From contig NZ_JAIOAP010000014.1 of the NCBI RefSeq assembly GCF_021190915.1, positions 62,001-126,000 on the forward strand: a stretch of DNA of 64,000 nucleotides, in the 5' to 3' direction. Source of the stretch: Cohnella silvisoli (GTDB lineage: Bacteria > Bacillota > Bacilli > Paenibacillales > Paenibacillaceae). The position numbers were made by a program, and so were the translations under genes. The notes beneath the pieces are model-generated. The model had not been told where the DNA came from. It did no database searches and saw only the letters and a list, made by a program, of their open reading frames with translations. Positions within the stretch are counted from its first letter, which is position 1. Each line of letters begins with the position of its first letter. This document shows positions 44,542 through 52,474 of this stretch, piece after piece.

Positions 44542-45831
44542 TCACGTTCCCCGGAGCCTCTCCAACGTTCGATCCATCGCGGCGAGAATGGCGTCCGCGT
44601 CTCCTTTGCCCGCGATCCAGTCTTGAAATCCGGTGCACAACGTCTCCGCCACGCCGACGGGCCAGGCCTGATTGCTGAAAACCACGGATTCGTTACTCTG
44701 CATGAGAGCCGCATACTCCTCGAACTCGGCGATGCCGACGTCTTCCCCCTTGAAGGCGGGGAATACTTGGTACTGCAGCTTGAACTCCCGGTACAAAGGG
44801 GAGGACGGGCTGAATTGATAGGCCATTACGTCGAGCACTTCCGGCAAATTGCCGGTATTCTTGTTGATGACCGTACCGCCGGCAGGACCTACGGACAAGA
44901 TCAGGGGAGCTCCCGGCGCGTTGCCGGGCAAGGGCATAAAACCCCTGCCGAATGGGACGTCGCCTGTTCGCGTCAGGCTACCGTAATCCCAGTTGCCGCC
45001 GAAAATCATAGCCGCCTTGCCGTCGTTAAACCAAGCCGCAGCTTGCGCCTCACCGGTCTCGAGGGAACCCGCTCTAATATATCCCCGGTCGTATAGCAGC
45101 TTGTACATATTCAGCACGTCGCGCCATTTCGATCCGGTGAAAGTTTGAGTACCGTCCAACAAACGTTTGTCGAAATCGGGATCCCCCGGATAGACGACCG
45201 AGGCCGCCAGCGGATACAAGCCGAACTGCAGAAACCACCAATCCTTATCCGGCATAATGATCGGCGTAACCCCCGCCTGCTTCAGCGTCTCGCAAAGCGC
45301 CAGAAACGAGTCCCAATCCTTTGGCCAATCCCTTACGCCGTAACGTTCCAACAGTTCCTTATTGTACCAAGCCCCCATCATGCTGAAGCCTTTGGGAAGA
45401 CCGTACACCCGGCCGTCGACCGTAAAGCCTTCGAGAGCGTCCGGAGAGAACGCCTTCAGAATCTCCATTCCGGTCAAGTCTTGCAGGTATCCCGCGCGCG
45501 CCAATCCTTCCAGTTGCCGCATCGGCCACCATTCGAAGAAATCCGGACCTTTTCCCGCGGAAAGCTGCATCAGCATCGATTTGGTATACGCGTCCTCAGG
45601 CAGCATCTCCGTCGCGATGCGAATGTCGGTGAACCGATCCTCGACCATCGTTGGGAACAATTGCATGACGTACCTATTATTGTCCCTTCCGTCGGAGGAT
45701 ACGCCCATATGCATAAATTTTAGCGTTACGGGGTTCGGCACGGGCCGATCCTCGCCGGGATGCTGTGCGCAGCCAGATACGATAAACAACCCTAAGAGCA
45801 ATTGAAGAAGACCCGTCCATGTTCGCTTCAA
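44542..45831 (-). CDS. Second extracellular solute-binding lipoprotein
   Basis: 429 aa, starting at TTG 45831 with GAGGTGAGACG upstream. A lipobox LFIVSGC gives lipidated Cys21. It is a class-1 sugar-type binding protein, shorter than and distinct from the one at 42697. Longer ATG-initiated readings run through the divergent kinase gene and are rejected. It is divergent from the sensor kinase at 45901 with a 69-bp gap. It may present ligand to that kinase or to the importer; both are inferences. Confidence 0.87.
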   Translation of the reverse strand: MKRTWTGLLQLLLGLFIVSGCAQHPGEDRPVPNPVTLKFMHMGVSSDGRDNNRYVMQLFPTMVEDRFTDIRIATEMLPEDAYTKSMLMQLSAGKGPDFFEWWPMRQLEGLARAGYLQDLTGMEILKAFSPDALEGFTVDGRVYGLPKGFSMMGAWYNKELLERYGVRDWPKDWDSFLALCETLKQAGVTPIIMPDKDWWFLQFGLYPLAASVVYPGDPDFDKRLLDGTQTFTGSKWRDVLNMYKLLYDRGYIRAGSLETGEAQAAAWFNDGKAAMIFGGNWDYGSLTRTGDVPFGRGFMPLPGNAPGAPLILSVGPAGGTVINKNTGNLPEVLDVMAYQFSPSSPLYREFKLQYQVFPAFKGEDVGIAEFEEYAALMQSNESVVFSNQAWPVGVAETLCTGFQDWIAGKGDADAILAAMDRTLERLRGT

Positions 45832-45900
45832 CGTCTCACCTCGATAGAGTCGAAATATGTTACTATTATAAATAAAAATGCATGTCCGGAGAAGATGCGA
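45832..45900. promoter_or_regulatory. Compact divergent promoter, binding protein 2 / sensor kinase
   Basis: Only 69 bp. ATTATAAAT near 45866 offers a TATAAT box to the minus strand and a TATTATAAAT element to the plus strand. The 43-bp module found at 44492 and 51347 is not present here. Confidence 0.45.
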
Positions 45901-47727
45901 ATGAAGTTCGCCTGGGGACTGAAAAATCGTTTGTTGGTCGCGCTCCTGCTGCTCTCCCTCATTCCGATTGTCATCGTCGTCGTCGTGACGAACCGCAATT
46001 ACGCCGCTCTCGTGGAGAGTCAAGTGAAGGAAGTGTCTCTGAACCTGCTTGACCGTTCTTCCATTCGGATGACGAACCGACTCGAAGAAATCGGACGAGT
46101 GTCCGCCTATCTGGCCTATCGGCAGACTGCCGACTCGGACACGATCCTGTCCTTTCTCGGGCAGCATGCCGGAGGAAAAGACATTCTTCCGTACGATCGG
46201 CTGCGCCATACGCGCGAATTCAAGACCGCGACCGAGAGCTTGCTGCTCAACCATGACTATATCGAAGGGCTGTACGTGTTCGCGGAGGACGGCACGGTGT
46301 TCGCCAACACCAAAGGCTCCGAGCTGAAAACCGACTATCGTCCTCTATCATCTGCTTGGTACCGCGATACGATTGGAGCAAAAGGCAAAATGGTCGTCGG
46401 AGAGCTGGAGAATCAAGACTTCCTGTTGTCCGGCAACCCGTCCATCGCGTTCTCCCGGGCATTGTACGAGCCGGCCACCAATCGTCGGATCGGCGTCCTG
46501 CTCATCAATTGCAGCTTGAGTCTATTCGATGAGCTGAAAGAGGGAATGCTAGCCGAACAACGAATTTTTCTGTTGAACGGCATCGGAAACCGGCTTTACG
46601 GAGAGGGCGAATTCGACGAGGAATGGGCTTCTTCCGCCTTCGGTGCCGGAAGCCGCATCGATGACCGGAGCAACACTCTTATTCTGCACAATACGTTCTC
46701 GGAATACGACTGGCATATGGTCATCGCCGTTTCGCTTGATGCGGTTACCGGAGAAGCCCGATCAACGTCTCGCTTTGCTTTATGGTTCGGCATCTGCTGG
46801 GCGATTCTGGCCATCGGCTTATCGCTTTGGATCGCGAAGGCATTCTCTCAACCGGTTAACCTCATGGCTCAGATGATGAAGCGTTACCAGACCGGCCAGC
46901 TTCCGCCCCGTCTCGAACGATACGAACGCAGGACGGACGAGATCGGCATTTTATACAACCGTTACTTCACGATGCTGCATGAAATTGATACCTTGATTCG
47001 CGAGAGGTACCACAATCAATTTATCGCAATGTCATCCAAAATGAAAGCGCTTGAGGCCCAGATCAACTCCCATTTCCTGTTCAACACGCTGGCCACGATG
47101 AACAGCATCGCGGTGCTCGAGGAAGTGCACAGCCTGTCCGCAATGTCCAAGGCGCTGGGCGACATGTTCCGGTACAGCATCAAGATCAACCGGGACCTGG
47201 TCATGCTCAAGGAGGAACTGGGTCACGTCCACAATTACATGACGATCCAATCTTTCCGTTACGGGGATAAAATTCGCCTGGAGACGGAGATCCCTCCGAA
47301 GCTCGAAACTTTCCCGGTGCTGAAGCTTATTCTTCAGCCGATCGTAGAGAACGCCGTATATCACGGCATCGAGAAGAAGAAAGGCCATGGTACGGTTCGC
47401 ATCCGCGCTTGGGAACAGGACGGCGGCATAAGCATCGAAGTGCAGGACGACGGGGTCGGTATTCCTCCGGACAGGCTTATGGAGGTTCGGAGCATGTTGG
47501 GACGACCAGCCGAATTAGAAGAACTCCATCCCGGCAAGAACGACGCCCGTTCCATCGGTCTGTATAACGTCCACGCGCGAATTGCTTTGTATTACGGGAA
47601 TGCGTACGGGATAGAGGTAGACAGCGCGGATAATCGGGGCACGACCGTCCGCATCCGGCTGCCCGCGACTATGCCGAGCGAAGGTGATTCTCTTGCGAAA
47701 CGTACCAATTCAACCGCCAACTTCTGA
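45901..47727 (+). CDS. Sensor histidine kinase, YesM family
   Basis: 608 aa. Helix 1 at about residues 10-32, an extracellular sensor domain of about 260 residues, helix 2 at about 292-311, HAMP to about 365, then a His_kinase domain with QINSHFLFNTLATMNS (His391) and HATPase with LQPIVENAVYHG. GGAGAAG lies before the start; ATG 45895 is equally possible. With the response regulator 16 bp downstream it forms a YesM/YesN-type system, typical of carbohydrate uptake control in Paenibacillaceae. Confidence 0.92.
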   Translation: MKFAWGLKNRLLVALLLLSLIPIVIVVVVTNRNYAALVESQVKEVSLNLLDRSSIRMTNRLEEIGRVSAYLAYRQTADSDTILSFLGQHAGGKDILPYDRLRHTREFKTATESLLLNHDYIEGLYVFAEDGTVFANTKGSELKTDYRPLSSAWYRDTIGAKGKMVVGELENQDFLLSGNPSIAFSRALYEPATNRRIGVLLINCSLSLFDELKEGMLAEQRIFLLNGIGNRLYGEGEFDEEWASSAFGAGSRIDDRSNTLILHNTFSEYDWHMVIAVSLDAVTGEARSTSRFALWFGICWAILAIGLSLWIAKAFSQPVNLMAQMMKRYQTGQLPPRLERYERRTDEIGILYNRYFTMLHEIDTLIRERYHNQFIAMSSKMKALEAQINSHFLFNTLATMNSIAVLEEVHSLSAMSKALGDMFRYSIKINRDLVMLKEELGHVHNYMTIQSFRYGDKIRLETEIPPKLETFPVLKLILQPIVENAVYHGIEKKKGHGTVRIRAWEQDGGISIEVQDDGVGIPPDRLMEVRSMLGRPAELEELHPGKNDARSIGLYNVHARIALYYGNAYGIEVDSADNRGTTVRIRLPATMPSEGDSLAKRTNSTANF

Positions 47728-47743
47728 AGGGAGCATCATAGGT

Positions 47744-49306
47744 ATGTACAGATATGTGATCATCGATGATGAGGCTCTCATCCGCAAAGCGATCGTCAAG
47801 CAAATATCTTCGCTCGGGCTGCCCCTTGCCTGGGTGGGAGAAGCCGAGGACGGCGAGGAAGGTTTGGCGCTGGTCGAACGGGAACGCCCCGATATCATGC
47901 TGACCGACATGCGCATGCCGGTCATGGACGGAGTTTCGTTCCTGCAGGCCGTGACCGACCGGCGTTCCGAAGCGCAGCTTATCGTCGTCAGCGGCTATTC
48001 GGATTTCGAGTACACGCGGGAAGCAATCACCTCCAGCGTAGCCGGCTATATTCTGAAACCGTTCGACAACGAAGAGCTTCGGCAAGCGCTGGCGAAGGCA
48101 ATCGATCGGATTGAACAAACCAAGCTGAGCCGCAAGAACGCGATGGAGATCGAGTTGGAGCTTGATCTCGTGCGCTTCTCGGCCTGGCTGTGCCGGCAAT
48201 CCGACGAAGATGTATCCCCCCGCCCGGAGTCTTATTCGTCAGAGCCGCTGCGTGCTTTTCTGTCGGCGGGTTCCTTCGTCGTTGCCGTTCTCCTGGAGCC
48301 ATCCGTCTCGGAGAAGAAGACCGGCGCGAACGAAAGCGAGGATTTCAAGATGCTGCCGGACGGCTGTTTACGGTTCCCCCATCCCGACATACCGGGGGTC
48401 ACTCTTCTCGTCTGTTCGGATGCTCTTACAGGCAGGCAAGCCGCGACCGCGAAAATCAATGCCTGTCTGGCCGAATACTCTAGAAGGGCCGAGACTATCG
48501 CCGCCGTCAGCGGCGAATGCAATTCCGTGCAGGGCCTGCCCCGCGCCTACCGGAGCGCTCTCTCGCTGCTCGAGGCTCGGCCCTTCGGCCGAATGACCGG
48601 CGTGCACCGGATGTCTTCGAATAGTGGCAGCCCCGGCGAGCCTGCCGAGAACGGGGTGGAATGGCGCTGGCCTCACATGGAGGATTTCCTCTACGAGATG
48701 GAAGAAGGCAACGAAGCGCAAGCCGTACGGCTCGCCGCTGACTTGTTCTCCACTTGCCGGCTCGACGAAAGCTTTACGCTGCAAGCGGTCAAACGGATTT
48801 GCCGGACGCTGTACCACCGCATCGTCGAGCATCTTGGCTCCGTTCATCGGATTTCTCCGGATGCACGGCTTGAGATGCTGCCACTCTTGAGTCATGAAAT
48901 CGATGCCGAAGCGTTCGAGCGGCACTTCCTGCAGTTCGTGCGAGACGCAGTCGGACAAGTGCCCGGGCGGACGGCCAAAGCGGCCGGACTCTCGCAGCAG
49001 ATCAAGCAATACATCGACCGCCACTATGCGCATCAGCTAACGCTGGAAGAAGTCGCGGACCGTTTCTTCCTACATCCCGTCTACTTAAGCGTCATGTTCA
49101 AGGAGAAGATGGGCGAGACATTCCAGGATTACTTGCGCAGAATCCGCATAGAACGGGCCAAGCATCTTCTGCTTACGACCAAGTACCGCATCGACCGGAT
49201 ATCCGTCATGACCGGCTACGAGAATACGAAGTATTTCTACAAAGTGTTCAAGAAGGAAACCGGCTATACGCCGACCGATTATCGACAGCAGCAGCTCGGC
49301 GAGTGA
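47744..49306 (+). CDS. Response regulator with AraC-type DNA-binding domain, YesN family
   Basis: 520 aa. Receiver at residues 1-120 with Asp8/Asp9, phospho-acceptor Asp55 (IMLTDMRMPVMDG) and Lys105. The middle region (about 130-410) has no assigned motif. C-terminal double helix-turn-helix (about 420-520): LTLEEVADRFFLHPVYLSVM and YRIDRISVMTGYENTKYFYK with the end GYTPTDYRQQ. I chose ATG 47744 with GAAGGGAG upstream. It is the best candidate to activate the two promoters with the shared 49-bp module. Confidence 0.93.
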   Translation: MYRYVIIDDEALIRKAIVKQISSLGLPLAWVGEAEDGEEGLALVERERPDIMLTDMRMPVMDGVSFLQAVTDRRSEAQLIVVSGYSDFEYTREAITSSVAGYILKPFDNEELRQALAKAIDRIEQTKLSRKNAMEIELELDLVRFSAWLCRQSDEDVSPRPESYSSEPLRAFLSAGSFVVAVLLEPSVSEKKTGANESEDFKMLPDGCLRFPHPDIPGVTLLVCSDALTGRQAATAKINACLAEYSRRAETIAAVSGECNSVQGLPRAYRSALSLLEARPFGRMTGVHRMSSNSGSPGEPAENGVEWRWPHMEDFLYEMEEGNEAQAVRLAADLFSTCRLDESFTLQAVKRICRTLYHRIVEHLGSVHRISPDARLEMLPLLSHEIDAEAFERHFLQFVRDAVGQVPGRTAKAAGLSQQIKQYIDRHYAHQLTLEEVADRFFLHPVYLSVMFKEKMGETFQDYLRRIRIERAKHLLLTTKYRIDRISVMTGYENTKYFYKVFKKETGYTPTDYRQQQLGE

Positions 49307-49349
49307 TAAGGTGAGTAACTTGAGGAGCAGTTCCCATTAGCATACAAAA

Positions 49350-49398
49350 GAGAGAGACCGCGCTTACCAGCTATGCCGGCGGGATGCGGCCTCTCTCT
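49350..49398. terminator. Convergent terminator between the response regulator and nucleoside hydrolase
   Basis: AGAGAG-CCGC and GCGG-CTCTCT arms in inverted repeat. The U-tract is poor on either strand, so this may act only partly. Confidence 0.55.
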
Positions 49399-49412
49399 GT
49401 CTCTTCCGTTAT

Positions 49413-50354
49413 TCAGGGCAGCTGTACAAGTAAATCGTCGAGCAGGTTGACCAGTTTCTCCGGCTCCATCTTGCGCGTTAAATAACCATGCCGGCCTTCA
49501 GGATGCGGCTCCCATCGATTGGCTCCGCTATCGGGATCCACTTCGATGCAGCCGCGGACCACGTCCCAATAGTCGCCCGGCCCTTCCGCAGCGTATAGCA
49601 CAGCCGTTAGATCCCAGCTCTCGCGAACGCCGCCCTCCCCGCCATACCACACATAGCTTCTCCGCACGGGATGGTCGACCGGCGTATCGGTATGAAGTCG
49701 GCGACCGGTTCGAATCTCCGCGCCGATCTCATAGCCGGTGAACGTGATGCCGGTAGGCCAGTGCTCTGCGACGTAGGCCGCCGATTCGGGATGCATCTCG
49801 AAATTCCACTCCTTGCCTTCCGGGAAACGGCCGCCCATGGCAACGAGATGCCGCGCCTTGCGAGCGACGAGCTCAGCCCCGGACAAGTCGGAATGCCTAT
49901 CGGGGCCGGACTGGAGTAAATACATAAGGTTCACGAGCGGCCCGATCGCCACAAAGACGACCGTATCGTCCTCGGTTTTCGAGAGCAGTTCGCGATACAG
50001 ATCGGTCGCATCGGGCGCCTCTTCCCCCTCAGCGTATCGGTTTGGGTAACCCTTCGCAATACCTTTGTTGTATTTGCCGTATAACTCGTCGGAATCAAGG
50101 AAACTCGAGATCCGCCTTAAGGTGCCGACGGGGATATCGCCCCTTCCGAAGTAGCTGTTCAACGCATCAAGGCAGCCGGCTCCCCAACGACTGGAAGTGC
50201 AGTGCATCATGCCGACGATACGAACCTGGCGCATTCGTTCCAGCGCATGCAAGACGGCCACGGCCCCCGCATCGTCGCAGTCGGGGCCGATATCCGTATC
50301 CAACAGGATCGGGACCGGCGTCCCGGTTGGCTGATATCCATTGCTATCGTTCAT
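49413..50354 (-). CDS. Nucleoside hydrolase (inosine-uridine type)
   Basis: 313 aa. The metal- and ribose-binding motif LLDTDIGPDCDDAGA (about residues 17-31) is diagnostic for IU-nucleoside hydrolases; the late Asp in ESWDLTAVLYA completes the Ca site. It hydrolyses the N-glycosidic bond to base plus ribose. This member has a longer N-terminus than the common ribosylpyrimidine type, and specificity cannot be read. It overlaps the ribokinase gene by 4 bp, so ribose released would be phosphorylated by its partner. Confidence 0.9.
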   Translation of the reverse strand: MNDSNGYQPTGTPVPILLDTDIGPDCDDAGAVAVLHALERMRQVRIVGMMHCTSSRWGAGCLDALNSYFGRGDIPVGTLRRISSFLDSDELYGKYNKGIAKGYPNRYAEGEEAPDATDLYRELLSKTEDDTVVFVAIGPLVNLMYLLQSGPDRHSDLSGAELVARKARHLVAMGGRFPEGKEWNFEMHPESAAYVAEHWPTGITFTGYEIGAEIRTGRRLHTDTPVDHPVRRSYVWYGGEGGVRESWDLTAVLYAAEGPGDYWDVVRGCIEVDPDSGANRWEPHPEGRHGYLTRKMEPEKLVNLLDDLLVQLP

Positions 50355-51298
50355 AGCTTTATCCTCCTCTGACTGGTTTCCAGGAAACGATCCAATTCTT
50401 CTCTGGTCGGCATCGCCGACTGCGCGCCTACTTGGCGAACGGACAGCGCGCCCACCGCATTGCCGATCCGAACCGCTTCGTTAACTTCGAGGCCAGAAGC
50501 CAGTGCATAAGCGAAACCGGCGTTGAAGGAATCACCGGCTCCGGTCGTATCGATCGCCTGGGTCGGATAAGCATCGATATGAGACAGTTCCGTATCCCGT
50601 ATCAAATAGGCGCCGTTCTCGCCCGCTTTCGCGATTACCGTTCCGACGCCTCTGCGTATGAGGATACCGGCCGCTTCTTTTAATTGATAGACGTATCGGT
50701 CTTGCTTACCCGCATAGTATCGGACTTCCGTCTCGTTCGGCGTCATGTAGTCGATGTAGCGGAAAATGGCTTCGGGCAGCTGGGAAGCTGGCGCCGGATC
50801 GAGCACGATCGTCTTTCCCGCCTGCTTCAACCGTTTTACCGCGTAGGCTACGGTGCCGATCGGAATCTCCAACTGGAATAGGAAAAGATCCGATTCGACG
50901 AGTTCCTCCCACATCGCGTCGATATCGGAGGGCTGCATGCAGCCGTTCGCGCCTGGCGAGACGACGATCTGGTTCTCCCCTTGCCTGTCGACCCAGATCA
51001 TAGCTGTTCCCGTTACCGCGCCTTTCTCCGTACTAATTCCACTGACGTCGACTCCGTTCATCCGCAGGTGGCGAATATAATCGTTCCCGTGAATATCTTC
51101 CCCGACTTTCCCTACCATCTTCACCTTGGCACCCAGCTTGCCGAGAGCGACGGCTTGATTGCCCCCCTTCCCACCAAAGAAGACGGAGTAGCCGTCCGCC
51201 GTCAACGTCTCTCCGGGCTGCGGGAAACGTTCGACGGCTGCGACCATGTCCACGTTCAAACTTCCGATCACGCATATGGATTTCATTGGGGCTGTCAC
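50351..51298 (-). CDS. rbsK: Ribokinase
   Basis: 315 aa PfkB-family kinase. N-terminal GSLNVDMVAAVERFPQPGET and FFGGKGGNQAVAL (substrate di-Gly), then MTPNETE and DTTGAGDSFNAG (anion hole and catalytic Asp at about 256) are the classic ribokinase motifs. It makes ribose 5-phosphate from ribose and ATP. The start is a GTG at 51298; an ATG four codons in is the alternative. It is first in a two-gene operon with nucleoside hydrolase, under the promoter module at 51341-51389. Confidence 0.92.
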   Translation of the reverse strand: MTAPMKSICVIGSLNVDMVAAVERFPQPGETLTADGYSVFFGGKGGNQAVALGKLGAKVKMVGKVGEDIHGNDYIRHLRMNGVDVSGISTEKGAVTGTAMIWVDRQGENQIVVSPGANGCMQPSDIDAMWEELVESDLFLFQLEIPIGTVAYAVKRLKQAGKTIVLDPAPASQLPEAIFRYIDYMTPNETEVRYYAGKQDRYVYQLKEAAGILIRRGVGTVIAKAGENGAYLIRDTELSHIDAYPTQAIDTTGAGDSFNAGFAYALASGLEVNEAVRIGNAVGALSVRQVGAQSAMPTREELDRFLETSQRRIKL

Positions 51299-51340
51299 GT
51301 TCTTTCTAATGGATTTGGTTCTAGGCGTACACAGCCCCCA

Positions 51341-51389
51341 TTATAGAAGAACGCGGGTCTACTATTTTAAGGACTTGCGGTACACTTTT
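51341..51389 (-). promoter_or_regulatory. Promoter module 2 (ribokinase operon), shared with module 1 at 44486
   Basis: Reading the minus strand: AAAGTGTACCGCAAGTCC, then TTAAAATAGTAGAC, 11 bases, then TATAAT. It matches module 1 gap-free with the same distance to the -10 box. The start codon of ribokinase is 43 bp downstream. Confidence 0.75.
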
Positions 51390-51424
51390 TAAGGTATGCA
51401 ATATGCACGATAACCGTTTAAATC

Positions 51425-51464
51425 AAACAAGAACCGAGGGCCCGAGCGCCTTCGGTTCTTGTTT
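51425..51464 (-). terminator. Intrinsic terminator after the alcohol dehydrogenase-like gene
   Basis: Arms AAACAAGAACCGA and TTCGGTTCTTGTTT enclose a G+C-rich loop. It is 8 bp beyond the stop at 51472. Confidence 0.88.
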
Positions 51465-51471
51465 GTTAGGC

Positions 51472-52389
51472 TTAATTCTCACGTCCCACCGTGATGACCA
51501 CATTCCCCTTTTTGCGCCCTTGTTCAACGTATCTGTGCGCCTCGGGAATTTGTTCCAGCGGATAGCGTCTATCTATGACCGATTTTATCTTTCCCGTCTC
51601 GACAAGCTCTTTGAGCAAAAGCAAATCTTCGGTACGTACCCTTGCCATCCCCTGCGCAACTGACACGTATGTCCCGTTCGGAGTTAGTGCTTTCTTGCAA
51701 TTTGATTTTGAGGTTTTCCCAACTGCATCGAAGATGATATCATATAACACTCCACTTTTCGTAAAATCCTCTTTCCTGTAATCCATTACCTTATCGGCTC
51801 CCAGAGACTTCACCAATTCCAAATTTGTGGCACTGCATACCCCGGTAACTTCTGCCCCGAAGTACTTGGCGAGCTGTACCGCGGAAGTCCCTACCGCCCC
51901 GGAAGCTCCATAAATAAGAACTTTTTGTCCGTTCTGGATCTTTCCTTTTCTAAAAAAATGCAAGGCCGTAGTTCCTCCAAAAGGTACGGCAGCGGCTTCC
52001 TCATAAGTCGCATTCGTCGGTTTCAGTGCCACGACTCCGTCTTCAGGCAGACATGTGTATTCGGCATAAGCACCAAAGCGCATCCCCGTTAATGCATAAA
52101 CCTGGTCACCTTTCTTAAATCGCTTCACATCTTTGCCTATTGCCTCAATCTCCCCGGCTAACTCGACCCCCAGAATAGGTTTTCTTGGTTTTCTGAGGCC
52201 TAAGAATAATCGCATGGGGATCCATAACAAGATAGGGCTTTCGAAACTTCGAACTCTACAATCCCCTGATGTTACGGTTGTCGCATGAACTTTTACCAAG
52301 ACTTCATTGTCCTTGGGAGTTGGTTTTTCTATCTCTATGAGTTGAAGAACATCCGGTGTTCCGTATTTGGTGCATACAATTGCTTTCAT
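51472..52389 (-). CDS. NAD(P)-dependent medium-chain dehydrogenase (quinone oxidoreductase type)
   Basis: 305 aa. GroES-like N-terminal part (MKAIVCTKYGTPDVLQLIEI), then the Rossmann fold with VLIYGASGAVGTSAVQLAKY (about residues 143-162). The zinc-ligand set of classical alcohol dehydrogenases is not seen, which places it with zinc-free quinone reductase/enoyl reductase-like MDR enzymes. GGAGGAAACCC precedes the ATG at 52389. Monocistronic, with a strong terminator. Confidence 0.88.
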   Translation of the reverse strand: MKAIVCTKYGTPDVLQLIEIEKPTPKDNEVLVKVHATTVTSGDCRVRSFESPILLWIPMRLFLGLRKPRKPILGVELAGEIEAIGKDVKRFKKGDQVYALTGMRFGAYAEYTCLPEDGVVALKPTNATYEEAAAVPFGGTTALHFFRKGKIQNGQKVLIYGASGAVGTSAVQLAKYFGAEVTGVCSATNLELVKSLGADKVMDYRKEDFTKSGVLYDIIFDAVGKTSKSNCKKALTPNGTYVSVAQGMARVRTEDLLLLKELVETGKIKSVIDRRYPLEQIPEAHRYVEQGRKKGNVVITVGREN

Positions 52390-52474
52390 GGGTTTCCTCC
52401 AAACCTCAATTTGCAATTAGTATATCTGCTGCACGGTATTGACATATAGATACTTAAGTATTGTTTTGCAAAAC

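Noticed and set aside
45802..45900. Earlier start of the sensor kinase at 45802
   Set aside because: The extra residues overlap the start of the divergent binding-protein gene and lack a ribosome binding site.
45832..46254. N-terminal extension of the second binding protein to an ATG at 46254
   Set aside because: The extension is antisense to the sensor kinase; a TTG with GAGGTG directly before a lipoprotein signal is the better start.
47669..49033. Two long minus-strand frames
   Set aside because: Both are shadows of the response regulator gene; they arise from its codon bias.
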